Shown here: positions 1 through 9,114 of the stretch, piece after piece
Position numbering within the stretch: position 1 is the first letter of the stretch
Layout of the letters: every line of letters begins with the position of its first letter
Source of the DNA: Tepidiphilus olei
GTDB taxonomy: Bacteria > Pseudomonadota > Gammaproteobacteria > Burkholderiales > Rhodocyclaceae
Direction of reading: 5' to 3'
NCBI RefSeq assembly: GCF_006980705.1
Contig: NZ_SBHO01000006.1
Coordinates: 92,051-156,050, forward strand
DNA: 64,000 nucleotides
Position numbers and translations under genes: made by a program
The notes under the pieces: generated by a model
What the model was told of the DNA's origin: nothing
The model's input: the letters and a program-made list of their open reading frames with translations, nothing else
Database searches by the model: none

Positions 1-1
1 G

Positions 2-1369
2 CGCCTTTCTCGCTGGTCGGCCCTGCTGCTCGCCCTGCCGTTGCCCGCAGCGCATGCCCTCGACTTGATGCAAGCCTGGCAGGCGGCGCGCGAGCACGAC
101 CCCCGCATGGCGATGGCGCAGGCTTCGCTCGAAGCCGGCCGCACGCAGCGCGAACAGGCGAGCGCCCTCTGGCGCCCGTCGGTGAGCGTGGGCGGCGGCG
201 CCGGGGTGCGTTCGCTCGAATCCGACACGAAAGGAGCCTACTTCGCCGCCCCCGGTATGACGCCCTCGAGGCACGTCACCTTCAAGACCTCGATCGACAA
301 CGGCACCGCCACCCAGTGGAACGTCACCGCGCGCCAGCCGCTCATCCACGGCGAGCGCTCGGCACAGAGCGAGCAGCTCACGCTCGGCGCCGACGCCGCC
401 GAAGTCGAATGGCTGGGCGCGCGCCAGGAATTGATGTTGCAGGTGGTCGAGAGTTACTTCCAGCTCGTCGTGGCCGAACGCCGGCAAGCGTTGCTGCGCC
501 GCCAGCTGGAGGCGGTGGAACGGGCGCTCGCCGAGGCCAAGGACCGCTATGCTGCCGGAGACCTTCCCATCCTCGACACGCACGAGGCCACCGCCCGCGC
601 CCGCACTCTGCAGGCGCAGCTCGTGGCTGCCGAAAGTGAACGGGAAGTGGCGCAGGCGGCACTCGCCGACGCCACGGGCCTGGAATCGGCCCAGCTCGAC
701 CCCTTGCCGCCGTCGGCCGCCGTGCTGCCGCAAGCGCCGCTCGAACCGCTGGCGCATTGGCAGGAAGCGGCGCTCGCCGCCAACCCCTTGCTGCGCCTCG
801 CGCAGGCCAGAGTCGAGATCGCCCACAAGGAAGTGGAAAAATACCGCGCGGCGGCCGATGCCACGGTCGAGCTCGTCGCCCAGGCCGGGCGCGACTACGT
901 GAGCGGCGACGGTGACTACGGCTCGGCCAGCGTGAACCAGACGCAGCACGTGATCGGCGTGCAGATCAATGTCCCCCTCTACACGGGGGGCTATCGCAGT
1001 GCCAAGCTGCAAGAGGCGCTCAAGCTCGAAGACCGGGCCCGGGCCGAACTCGAATGGATGCGTCAGCAGGTGGGTCAGCAGGTGCGGGCCGCCTGGCTCG
1101 CCGTGCAGACGGCCCATGCGCGCGTGACCGCGCTCGAAGAGGCAGTCACGGCGAGCGAGGCGCGCCTCGACGCCACCCGGCTCGGACACGAAGTGGGCGA
1201 TCGCACCACGCTCGATCTGCTCAACGCCGAGAACGATCTCGACGCGGCACGGCTCGCGCTGCTGCAGGCACGCACCGAGGTTTTGCAGAACCGGCTGAAG
1301 CTGCAGGCGCTCGCCGGGCGGCTGGACGAAGAACGGCTCGCGGCGGTCGACGCCGCGCTGCAACGCTGA
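2..1369 (+). CDS. tolC: TolC-family outer membrane efflux/secretion channel (5' partial)
   Basis: Outer membrane channel subunit of tripartite efflux pumps or type I secretion. The frame is open from base 2, so the start lies upstream of the window; the first visible residues are hydrophobic and end in an Ala-rich stretch (LPLPAAHA), which looks like the end of a signal peptide. About 455 residues are visible, close to the full family length. Two OEP repeats rich in Ala, Leu, Arg and Glu helices are seen, and the second has the typical VPLYTGGYRSAKLQEA motif near residue 330. It ends just before a hairpin and the opposing tRNA operon. The partner membrane-fusion and inner-membrane subunits are not in view. 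The family is clear; which pump it serves is unknown. Confidence 0.88.
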   Translation, partial: RLSRWSALLLALPLPAAHALDLMQAWQAAREHDPRMAMAQASLEAGRTQREQASALWRPSVSVGGGAGVRSLESDTKGAYFAAPGMTPSRHVTFKTSIDNGTATQWNVTARQPLIHGERSAQSEQLTLGADAAEVEWLGARQELMLQVVESYFQLVVAERRQALLRRQLEAVERALAEAKDRYAAGDLPILDTHEATARARTLQAQLVAAESEREVAQAALADATGLESAQLDPLPPSAAVLPQAPLEPLAHWQEAALAANPLLRLAQARVEIAHKEVEKYRAAADATVELVAQAGRDYVSGDGDYGSASVNQTQHVIGVQINVPLYTGGYRSAKLQEALKLEDRARAELEWMRQQVGQQVRAAWLAVQTAHARVTALEEAVTASEARLDATRLGHEVGDRTTLDLLNAENDLDAARLALLQARTEVLQNRLKLQALAGRLDEERLAAVDAALQR

Positions 1370-1380
1370 GCACCCGAATA

Positions 1381-1413
1381 GAGAAAGCCCCGGCTTTTGG
1401 CCAGGGCTTTCTC
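1381..1413. terminator. Hairpin between the TolC-like gene and the tRNA operon
   Basis: A perfect 10-bp inverted repeat (GAGAAAGCCC / GGGCTTTCTC) lies between two convergent units. It has no clean T-run on either side, so its efficiency is uncertain, but its position fits a bidirectional terminator. Confidence 0.55.
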
Positions 1414-1421
1414 GGTGAGAC

Positions 1422-1497
<76 letters not shown>

Positions 1498-1505
1498 GTA
1501 GATTC

Positions 1506-1579
1506 TGGAGGCGCGGGCCGGAATCGAACCGACGTCCAAGGATTTGCAGTCCTCTGCATAACCACTCTGCCACCGCGCC
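1506..1579 (-). tRNA. tRNA-Cys (anticodon GCA)
   Basis: Cloverleaf of 74 nt with encoded CCA, acceptor GGCGCGG and anticodon GCA in GGACTGCAAATCC. It sits between two identical tRNA-Gly genes. Confidence 0.97.
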
Positions 1580-1622
1580 GCAGACGCCGATTCCTTACGG
1601 ACTCGCGCCCGAAGTAACCGCT

Positions 1623-1698
<76 letters not shown>

Positions 1699-1712
1699 TC
1701 GCGAGAAGCGCA

Positions 1713-1740
1713 ATTATAAAAAACCCCTCAGCAAAGTCAA
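1713..1740 (-). promoter_or_regulatory. Sigma-70 promoter of the tRNA Gly-Cys-Gly operon
   Basis: On the minus strand TTGACT (1740-1735) and a perfect TATAAT (1718-1713) are 16 nt apart, followed about 15 nt later by the first tRNA. The -35 box overlaps the stop codon of the upstream MaoC gene. Confidence 0.85.
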
Positions 1741-2201
1741 GAGGCCATTTGGCGGCGGCGGAACATCACGGCACCTTCCATCTCCATCACCACCTCGTCG
1801 TTCTGGTTCAACACTTCCCAGCGATGGCGTACGAGGCCGATTCCCGGCTTGCTGGCAAGCGGGCGGGCTTCGAGGACGGTCAGGCGAACGCGCAGCACGT
1901 CACCCGGACGAACAGGTTTGAGCCAGCGCAGATTGTCGATGCCCGGAGAACCCACGCTCGCGGCTTCCAGCATGAACGCGTCGCAAATCATGCGCATCGC
2001 CAAGGCGCAGGTGTGCCACCCGCTGGCGATCAGTCCGCCATAAGGCGATTGGCGAGCCGCTTCTTCATCGACGTGGAAGGGTTGGGGATCGTACTGGCGG
2101 GCGAATTCGATGATCGCTTCCTTGGTTACTTCGACCCCTCCAACCTCCTGGACGCTACCAGGGACGAAATCTTCCCAATAGTATTTGTATTCCTTGGCCA
2201 T
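1737..2201 (-). CDS. MaoC-like (R)-specific enoyl-CoA hydratase / acyl dehydratase
   Basis: A 154-residue single hotdog-fold protein. MaoC-family enzymes hydrate or dehydrate acyl-CoA thioesters. The N-terminus MAKEYKYYWEDFVPGS and the motif ARQYDPQPFHVDEEAA near residue 45, with the Asp and His of the family active site, support the call. The start was chosen for a strong GAGGAGATTTT Shine-Dalgarno just upstream; the frame is open further upstream but lacks a better start. It follows the nitroreductase gene by 17 nt on the same strand, so the two are probably cotranscribed. The acyl substrate cannot be deduced. Confidence 0.88.
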   Translation of the reverse strand: MAKEYKYYWEDFVPGSVQEVGGVEVTKEAIIEFARQYDPQPFHVDEEAARQSPYGGLIASGWHTCALAMRMICDAFMLEAASVGSPGIDNLRWLKPVRPGDVLRVRLTVLEARPLASKPGIGLVRHRWEVLNQNDEVVMEMEGAVMFRRRQMAS

Positions 2202-2218
2202 GAAAATCTCCTCCAAGC

Positions 2219-2890
2219 TCAAAAACCGTAGAATTGAGTGAATTCCTCGAGCGCGGCCCGCTCGGTGATGAATGCGTTCTCCGGCGCCGCGGGGTCTTCG
2301 TGACCAAGGGCGATGCCACACAGTACGATCTCTTCCGGCGGGATGGGCAAATGGCGGCGAATCACGTCGTGATACCAGGCGAACGCCGCCTGGGCGCAAG
2401 TGTGCAGACCGTGAGCCCGCGCCGCGAGCATGACGTTCTGGATGAACATGCCGGTGTCCATGTAGCTACCGGTGCTCAGGCGCCGGTCGAGGGTGATGAA
2501 CATGCCGACCGGCGCATCGAAGAAGAGGTAATTACGCAACATCTGCCGCTCACGCGCCGCCTTGTCGTGCCGGTCGATTCCCAGCGCCGAATAGAGACCA
2601 TAGCCGCACACCCGACGACGCGTGGCATAGGGTTCGAACCAGTTGCTCGGGTAGTAATCGTATTCTGCCTGATGCTGCTCCGGCTCCTTTTCCGCCGCTT
2701 CATAAACGTCACGGCAGAGCCGTTCGCGCGCTTCGCCCGCGACGACGTAGACCTTCCACGGTTGGATGTTGTTGCCGCTGGGGGCCCGCTGCGCGACGCG
2801 CAGGATCTCCTCCACGGTCTCGCGCGGCACGGGAGTTGGCAGGAATTTACGCACCGACTTGCGGCTGAGGATCGCTTCTTCGACGTTCAT
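2219..2890 (-). CDS. Nitroreductase-family FMN oxidoreductase
   Basis: A 223-residue FMN-dependent oxidoreductase. The N-terminus has the family signature SRKSVRKFLPTPVPRE followed by RAPSGNNIQPWKVYVV around residues 8-50, which bind the flavin phosphate. The C-terminal part has IVLCGIALGHED, the usual closing FMN contact. Homologues reduce nitro compounds or enones with NAD(P)H; the substrate here is unknown. A large palindrome lies upstream at 2936-2963 over the probable -35 region, suggesting repressor control. MaoC follows immediately, so the pair may act on a shared compound, although that is inference. Confidence 0.92.
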   Translation of the reverse strand: MNVEEAILSRKSVRKFLPTPVPRETVEEILRVAQRAPSGNNIQPWKVYVVAGEARERLCRDVYEAAEKEPEQHQAEYDYYPSNWFEPYATRRRVCGYGLYSALGIDRHDKAARERQMLRNYLFFDAPVGMFITLDRRLSTGSYMDTGMFIQNVMLAARAHGLHTCAQAAFAWYHDVIRRHLPIPPEEIVLCGIALGHEDPAAPENAFITERAALEEFTQFYGF

Positions 2891-2935
2891 CGAGTTTCCT
2901 TTGCTAGGCAAACATGGGGTAGCCAAGTGTACAAC

Positions 2936-2963
2936 GATAATCGAATTCGATCGAACGATTATC
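2936..2963. promoter_or_regulatory. Nested palindrome, candidate operator of the nitroreductase-MaoC unit
   Basis: Outer arms GATAATCG and CGATTATC enclose a second perfect palindrome TTCGATCGAA. The element spans the hrpA stop codon and lies about 45-75 nt upstream of the nitroreductase start, near a possible TACACT -10 box. No T-run follows, so an operator is favoured over a terminator. Confidence 0.5.
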
Positions 2964-5900
2964 TCGCCCCCGTCTGCCACATCTTCTCCAGCCGCTTGAC
3001 GCTCACCGGCACCGGCGTCTTCAGTTCCTGGGCGAAGAGCCCCACGCGCAGCTCTTCGAGCAACCAGCGAAACTCCTCGAGAAAGGCCGAAGGCCGGCCT
3101 TTGGCCTCCCGCCAGGCGCGCTCCCAGGGGCCGGCCACTTGGCGCCAGGACTGGGCCCATTGCCGGTCGCGGGCGGGATCCTTCTGCAATTTGTCGAGGC
3201 GCACGCCGATCGCCTTGAGGTAGCGCCCGTAGTGTTGCAGCCGCTCCCAGGGAATCATCGCAAGGAAACGCGGCGGGAAGAGCGCCGCGAGCTGGGCTTC
3301 GATGTCGGCGACGACTTCGGGATGCGCCCGGCGCAGCGCCTCCAGACGTTTCTCGATCGCGCGGCGCTCTCCGAGCCACTGCGCGAGCAGGCGCATGAGC
3401 TCCTGCGCCACCAGCACCAGGCGTTCCTTGCCCGCGGTCACGCGCGCGGCAAACGCCTGCGCGTCGCGCGGCAGCTCTCCCTCGAGGCAGACCCGCGCAA
3501 GGCTCGCCTCGATCACCGCCTCGCGTAGTTCCGCCTCGTTGCCATACGGCATCCAGGCGATGGCGAGCGTACGCCAGTCGGGATGGCGCTCGATGGCCCG
3601 CACCGCCTCCTTGAGCGCGAAACGCAGCAGGCGCAGCACGCCGCGCCGGTGTATGGCCTCGGCCTCTTCCTCCGTGTCGCAGGCGCGCAGCCGCACTCCA
3701 TCGCCCACGTCCTCCAGCGCGGGAAAACCGATGGCGGTGACGCCGTCGATCTCCACTTCGACGAGTTCCGGCAGGGTGCCAAACTCCCAGGAGGTTGCCT
3801 TGGTTGGCGTCGGGACGCGGCTTCCCTCCATCCCCGCGGCGGATGAAGGAGCCGCGCGCTTGCCGTGCGCTCGCGCTACCGCCGCCACGCCCGTATCGCC
3901 CTCGTTCGGGGACGAAGGCGCTCCCATGTCCCCCGCTTTGGCCGCGAGCAAACCTCCCAGTTCGGCAAAACGCGAACGCACCGTCTCGCCCAGCCGCGCA
4001 CGCAGTTCGGCGAGGGAACGCCCCTGCGCGAGGATGCGGCCGTCGGGCCCCTCGACGCGGAAGTTCATGAAACAATAAGGCGGCAACGCTTCGGGACGGA
4101 ACGCCGCCTCGGGCGTAGGCAGCTGCGTGCGCGCTTCGACGAAGGCGCGCAGGGCTTCGAGCAGCGGCCGCTCGGCGGCGATTTCGCCCGCCTCGACGGC
4201 GGCACAGAACGCCTTGGCCTGCTCGGGCAGCGGCTGCAGGCGATGGCGGTGTTTCTGCGGCAGCGTCTTCAGCAAGCGCAGCACCTTGTCTTCCAGCAAC
4301 CCCGGCACCAGCCATTCGCAGCGCGCCGCCGGCACCTGGTTGAGCAAGGCAAGCGGCACCACCAGCGTCACCCCGTCGTCGTTGGCCGCCGGATCGTGCT
4401 TGTATTCGAGTGCGAGCGGCTGACCGTAGAGAAGGAAGGCGGAAGGGAAGCGCTCGGTGGTGACGCCGGCCGCCTCGTGCCGCATGAGCTGCTCGCGCGT
4501 GAGATAGAGCAGCTTGGGCGCACCGCGTTCGGCCTGCTTGCGCCAGGCCTCGAAACTCGCCAGATCGACCACGTCCTGCGGGATCAGATGGTCGTAGAAG
4601 GCTTCGATCAGGGCAGTATCGACCAGCACGTCGGGCCGGCGCGTCTTCTGTTCCAGGCGCTCGATCTCCTCGACGAGGCGCAGGTTGTGCTGGAGGAACT
4701 TCATGCGTGCGAGCTGAGCCGGTTCCACCTCGCCCGCCACCAGCGCCTCACGGATGAAGAGGGTGCGGCACAGGGCGGGGTCGACGTCGCGGTAGGGCAC
4801 GGCGCGCTGCGCGTAGATCGGCAGGCCGAAGAGGGTGCCCCGCTCCCAGGCACGCACTTCGCCCACCCTCTTCGCCCAGTGCGGCGCCTCCAGCTGGCGC
4901 CGGATGAGGTGCGGCGCCACCTCTTCGATCCAAGCCGGTTCGATGCGGGCGACGCAGCGCGCATAGAGGCGCGTCGTCTCCACCAATTCGGCGGCGAGCA
5001 CCCACTTCGGCCCGCGCTTGGCGAGCGGCGAGGACGGATGGATCCAGAAACGAATGCCGCCGGCGCCGAGATAACTCCCCGCCTGGGGCCCGCTCGCATC
5101 CTCCTGTTTCAGACCCACGTGGCGCACGAGGCCGGCGATGAGCGCCTTATGCACCGCCTCGTAACCGGCCGGCTGCTCGTTCTCACGCCAGCCGTGCTCG
5201 GTGACGAGCGCATGCAGCTGGGTCCAGACGTCGCGCCACTCACGCATGCGCAGCCAGGAGAGGAAATGCGCCCGGCACCACTGACGCTGCTTGTTCGTCG
5301 ACTCGTGCCGCTCGAGCTCGCGCCAGATCTTCCACAGGTTGAGGTACCAATAGAATTCCGACTGCGCCTCGCGCTCGCGTCCGCGAAAGAGGGCGTGCTT
5401 CTGGTCGGCCTGGGCGAGCTGCTCGGCGGGACGCTCCCGGGGATCCTGCACCGACAGCGCCGCCGCGAGCACCAGCATCTCGGCCAGGCACCCGTACTGC
5501 CGCCCGGCCACGAGCAGACGCCCGATCTTGGGGTCGAGCGGCAGCGTCGCCAGCGTCCGCCCCACTTCGGTGAGCGTACGGGTGGCCGCATCGAGCGCCG
5601 AGAGCTCCACCAGTTCGCGCACGCCGTCCTCGACCGCACGCGGCGCCGGCGGATCGAGAAAAGGAAAACCCTCGATCTCGCCCAGATTCAGCGCCTGCAT
5701 GCGCAGGATGACCCCGGCGAGCGAAGATCGCAGGATCTCGGGGTCGGTGTGCGCCGCACGCGCGGCGAAGTCCTCTTCCGTGTAGAGCCGGAAGCAGACC
5801 CCGTCCATCACCCGGCCGCAGCGCCCGGCGCGCTGGTTGGCCGCCGCCTGCGAAATGCGCTCCACCCGCAGCTGCTCGACCTTCTGCCGCGGCGAATAGC

Positions 5901-7113
5901 GCTTGACCCGCGCCAGCCCCGTATCGATCACATAGCGGATGCCCGGCACCGTGAGCGAGGTCTCGGCCACGTTGGTGGCCAAGATCACCCGCGGCAGGGC
6001 CCCGCGCCGGAAGACGCGCGCCTGCTCCTGCGCCGACTGACGGGCGAAGAGCGGCAGGATCTCGAACTCGCCGCGCACCGCCGCCCGGCGTTCCAGCGCC
6101 TCCTTGGTTTCCCGAATCTCACGCTCTCCGGGCAAGAAGACGAGGATGTCCCCCGGCCCCTCGCGCCAAGCTTCCTCGACGCAGGCCACGATCCCATCGA
6201 AGAGATCGCGCTCCTCGGCAGCGGCACGCGCCGCGTGCTTCCCGCCCCCCTCCTCGCCCTCGAGCGCGGCGAGCTCCTCCCCGTCGATCGCCTCGACCGG
6301 GCGGTAGCGGATCTCGATGGGATAGAGCCGTCCGCTCACCTCGAGGATGGGGACTTCGCCCGCCACCGGAGCGAAATGCGCCGCAAAGCGCTCGGCGTCC
6401 ATCGTCGCCGAAGTGATCACCACCTTCAGATCCTCGCGACGCGCGAGCAGGCGGTGCAGATAACCGAGCAGAAAGTCGATGTTGAGGCTGCGCTCGTGCG
6501 CCTCGTCGATGATGATGGTATCGTAGCGTGACAGCCACGGGTCGCTCGCCGTCTCGGCCAGCAAAATGCCGTCCGTCATCAGGGTGATGTACGATTCGGG
6601 CGAGGTGCGGTCGTGGAAACGCACCTTGTAGCCCACGTCCCGCCCCAAAGGGGAACCCAGCTCTTGGGCGATGCGCTCGGCCGTGGCGCGCGCGGCGATC
6701 CGGCGCGGCTGGGTATGCGCGATCTGCCCGGCGATGCCGCGCCCGGCGGCAAGGCAGATCTTGGGCAGCTGCGTCGTCTTGCCCGAACCGGTCTCACCGC
6801 AGACGATCACCACGCGATGGGCGCGGATCGCCGCCTCCAGCTCGGCGGCGCGCTCGCTCACCGGCAGATCGGGCGCGCAAGGCGCTGCGGGACGGCGGGC
6901 GCGGCGCGCTTCCCAGGCGGCCTGGGATCGCTCCAGGCGCTGGGCGATCTGGTTCGCGAGCCGCTCGCGCGTTTCACCCTTGGCGCGACGCAGACGTTTG
7001 AGGAGCGCAAGGATCGGTCCGCGATCCTGTGACAGACAGCGGCTCAGGTCGAGGCGAGCTGCCTCACGGAAAGATTCAGCAGATTCGACGAGCACGGGCA
7101 GTGTGTTGGACAA
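2959..7113 (-). CDS. hrpA: ATP-dependent RNA helicase HrpA
   Basis: A 1384-residue DEAH-box RNA helicase of usual HrpA length. Motif I GETGSGKTT is at about residues 106-114, DEAH at 203-206, the SAT motif at about 235 and QRAGRCGR in the second RecA domain. The helicase-associated, OB-fold and long C-terminal HrpA domains follow. HrpA resolves stalled or collided ribosomes and takes part in mRNA processing in E. coli. Odd point: an insert of low similarity around residues 1050-1100 (GDMGAPSSPNEGDTGVAAVA and following) interrupts the C-terminal part. The gene starts 170 nt from divergent glnS. Very sure of the family. Confidence 0.97.
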   Translation of the reverse strand: MSNTLPVLVESAESFREAARLDLSRCLSQDRGPILALLKRLRRAKGETRERLANQIAQRLERSQAAWEARRARRPAAPCAPDLPVSERAAELEAAIRAHRVVIVCGETGSGKTTQLPKICLAAGRGIAGQIAHTQPRRIAARATAERIAQELGSPLGRDVGYKVRFHDRTSPESYITLMTDGILLAETASDPWLSRYDTIIIDEAHERSLNIDFLLGYLHRLLARREDLKVVITSATMDAERFAAHFAPVAGEVPILEVSGRLYPIEIRYRPVEAIDGEELAALEGEEGGGKHAARAAAEERDLFDGIVACVEEAWREGPGDILVFLPGEREIRETKEALERRAAVRGEFEILPLFARQSAQEQARVFRRGALPRVILATNVAETSLTVPGIRYVIDTGLARVKRYSPRQKVEQLRVERISQAAANQRAGRCGRVMDGVCFRLYTEEDFAARAAHTDPEILRSSLAGVILRMQALNLGEIEGFPFLDPPAPRAVEDGVRELVELSALDAATRTLTEVGRTLATLPLDPKIGRLLVAGRQYGCLAEMLVLAAALSVQDPRERPAEQLAQADQKHALFRGREREAQSEFYWYLNLWKIWRELERHESTNKQRQWCRAHFLSWLRMREWRDVWTQLHALVTEHGWRENEQPAGYEAVHKALIAGLVRHVGLKQEDASGPQAGSYLGAGGIRFWIHPSSPLAKRGPKWVLAAELVETTRLYARCVARIEPAWIEEVAPHLIRRQLEAPHWAKRVGEVRAWERGTLFGLPIYAQRAVPYRDVDPALCRTLFIREALVAGEVEPAQLARMKFLQHNLRLVEEIERLEQKTRRPDVLVDTALIEAFYDHLIPQDVVDLASFEAWRKQAERGAPKLLYLTREQLMRHEAAGVTTERFPSAFLLYGQPLALEYKHDPAANDDGVTLVVPLALLNQVPAARCEWLVPGLLEDKVLRLLKTLPQKHRHRLQPLPEQAKAFCAAVEAGEIAAERPLLEALRAFVEARTQLPTPEAAFRPEALPPYCFMNFRVEGPDGRILAQGRSLAELRARLGETVRSRFAELGGLLAAKAGDMGAPSSPNEGDTGVAAVARAHGKRAAPSSAAGMEGSRVPTPTKATSWEFGTLPELVEVEIDGVTAIGFPALEDVGDGVRLRACDTEEEAEAIHRRGVLRLLRFALKEAVRAIERHPDWRTLAIAWMPYGNEAELREAVIEASLARVCLEGELPRDAQAFAARVTAGKERLVLVAQELMRLLAQWLGERRAIEKRLEALRRAHPEVVADIEAQLAALFPPRFLAMIPWERLQHYGRYLKAIGVRLDKLQKDPARDRQWAQSWRQVAGPWERAWREAKGRPSAFLEEFRWLLEELRVGLFAQELKTPVPVSVKRLEKMWQTGAR

Positions 7114-7282
7114 GCTCGGAAAAATCGATGATTGTGCCGCAAAAATGCGGCCAAAGGCAAAATTACCCCAACGAAGACCGCAGAAAACTCAGGCAGGTTC
7201 CCGCCTTCGCGATGCATCCAACACGCCAAGGCGGCCCGGCCGCGCTAGAATCGCGCTTTTGGCATTCCCGGACGTCGGTATC

Positions 7283-8986
7283 GTGAGCGATTTCACCCCT
7301 CCTTCCCATTTCATCAAAAACGCCATCGACGACGACCTCGCCAGCGGCCGGTACCGCGAGGTCGTCACGCGTTTCCCGCCCGAGCCCAACGGCTACCTGC
7401 ACTTCGGTCATGCCAAGTCCATCGTGCTCAATTTCGGCCTTGCCCGGCTCTATGGCGGGCGCTGCCACATGCGTTTCGACGACACCAATCCCAGCACCGA
7501 GAGCATGGAATACGTCGAAGCGATCCTGGAGGCGGTGCGTTGGCTCGGTTACGACTGGGGCGAGCACCTGCACTTCGCCTCCGATTACTTCGAGACCATG
7601 TACCGTTGCGCCGAGGCGCTCATCGAGCGAGGGCTGGCCTATGTCGATTCCTTGCCGCCAGAGGAGATCCGGGCGCTGCGCGGCACGCTCACCGAACCCG
7701 GGCGCGACAGCCCCTACCGTAACCGCAGCGTGGAGGAGAACCTCGCGCTCTTTCGCCGCATGCGCGCCGGGGAATTCCCCGACGGGACGCACGTGCTGCG
7801 CGCCAAGATCGACATGGCGAGCCCCAACCTCAACCTGCGCGACCCCATCCTCTACCGCATCCGGCACGTCTCGCACTACCGCACAGGCGATGCCTGGTGC
7901 CTCTACCCCACCTATACCTACGCGCATCCCATCGAGGACGCCATCGAGGGCATCACGCATTCGCTATGCACCCTCGAATTCGAGGATCAGCGCCCCTTCT
8001 ATGAGTGGCTGCTGGAATCGCTCGCCGAAGCCGGCGTTTTCTCGCGCCCCTTGCCGCGCCAGATCGAGTTCGCCCGCCTCAACCTCGAATACGTCGTGCT
8101 CTCGAAGCGCAAACTCATCCAGCTCGTCGAAGAACGGCACGTGGCCGGCTGGGACGACCCGCGACTGCCGACGCTTGCCGGCGGACGTCGGCGCGGCTAC
8201 ACGCCCGAGGGCTTTCGCCTCTTCTGCGAGCGCATCGGCGTGAGCAAGGCCGACGGCTGGATCGGCTACGAAGTCCTCGAACAGGCCATGCGCGACCACC
8301 TCAACGAAGCGGCCGAGCGGCGCATCGCCGTGCTCGACCCCCTGGAGCTGGTGATCGACGATTTCCCCGAAGGGCACGTCGAATGGTGCGAGGCGCCCAA
8401 TCACCCGCTCGACCCGGAACGGGGCAAGCGGCGCATCCCCTTCACCCGCCGGCTGTGGATCGAGCGCGGCGACTTCATGGAAACGCCGGTCAAGGGATTC
8501 CACCGCCTCACGCCCGGGGCCACGGTGCGGCTGCGCTACGGCTACGTCATCGAATGCACCGGCTGCGACAAGGACGAATCCGGGCGGGTGGTGCGCGTAC
8601 ACGCCCGCCATTTCCCCGACTCCAAGAGCGGCACGCCCGGCGCCGATCGCTACAAGACCAAGGGCAACTGCCACTGGCTGTCGTGCGATCACGCGGTCGA
8701 GGCCGAGATCCGGCACTACGACCGGCTCTTCCGCCACCCCCGCCCCGGCACCGAACCCGGCCCGGACGGCGCGCCGCGCTCCTTCCTCGAAGACCTCAAC
8801 CCCGAATCGCTGCGTTGCTACCGCGCCTTCGTCGAACCCGATGCCGCGCAGGCCCCCCCGGAGACGCGTTTCCAGTTCGAGCGCCATGGCTACTTCGTCG
8901 CCGACCGCTACGACCACCGCCCCGAATCGCCGGTGTTCAACCTCACCGTCGGGCTGAAAGACACCTGGGGAAAAATCCAGCGCTGA
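7283..8986 (+). CDS. glnS: Glutaminyl-tRNA synthetase
   Basis: A 567-residue class I aminoacyl-tRNA synthetase charging tRNA-Gln. The HIGH-type motif is PPEPNGYLHFGHAKS (HFGH at about 40-43) and the KMSKS-type motif is VVLSKRKL near residue 273. Anticodon-binding beta-barrels follow (DFMETPVKGFHRLTPG). The GTG start at 7283 fits the first conserved residues SDFTPPSHFI; the frame runs upstream but without conserved sequence. A TAGAAT box about 32 nt upstream could be the -10. The presence of a direct GlnRS fits a beta- or gammaproteobacterium. Confidence 0.97.
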   Translation: MSDFTPPSHFIKNAIDDDLASGRYREVVTRFPPEPNGYLHFGHAKSIVLNFGLARLYGGRCHMRFDDTNPSTESMEYVEAILEAVRWLGYDWGEHLHFASDYFETMYRCAEALIERGLAYVDSLPPEEIRALRGTLTEPGRDSPYRNRSVEENLALFRRMRAGEFPDGTHVLRAKIDMASPNLNLRDPILYRIRHVSHYRTGDAWCLYPTYTYAHPIEDAIEGITHSLCTLEFEDQRPFYEWLLESLAEAGVFSRPLPRQIEFARLNLEYVVLSKRKLIQLVEERHVAGWDDPRLPTLAGGRRRGYTPEGFRLFCERIGVSKADGWIGYEVLEQAMRDHLNEAAERRIAVLDPLELVIDDFPEGHVEWCEAPNHPLDPERGKRRIPFTRRLWIERGDFMETPVKGFHRLTPGATVRLRYGYVIECTGCDKDESGRVVRVHARHFPDSKSGTPGADRYKTKGNCHWLSCDHAVEAEIRHYDRLFRHPRPGTEPGPDGAPRSFLEDLNPESLRCYRAFVEPDAAQAPPETRFQFERHGYFVADRYDHRPESPVFNLTVGLKDTWGKIQR

Positions 8987-9030
8987 ACTTCCTGCCTCGA
9001 CGAGAGGTCTCACTCAACGTCATTGCATCG

Positions 9031-9068
9031 CGGTTTGACGGCAAAGCACCGCGCCTGCCGTCAAACCG
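9031..9068. promoter_or_regulatory. 13-bp perfect inverted repeat upstream of the nitronate monooxygenase-like gene
   Basis: CGGTTTGACGGCA and TGCCGTCAAACCG flank a 12-nt loop. The right arm ends 2 nt before a TACAAT -10-like box (9071-9076). No T-run follows, so it may be an operator as well as, or instead of, a glnS terminator. Confidence 0.55.
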
Positions 9069-9114
9069 CGTACAATAGCGCCGTTTGTCCGAAGTCAAGA
9101 GGGTCGTTCGTTCG

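Noticed and set aside
3780..3950. Possible insertion in hrpA (GDMGAPSSPNEGDTGVAAVA region)
   Set aside because: No repeat ends or match to the palindromic family; low-complexity linkers are common at this place in HrpA.
3865..6531. An 888-codon open frame antisense to hrpA
   Set aside because: It mirrors the codon pattern of hrpA in a GC-rich genome, has no recognisable domain, and hrpA is complete and clearly conserved on the other strand.
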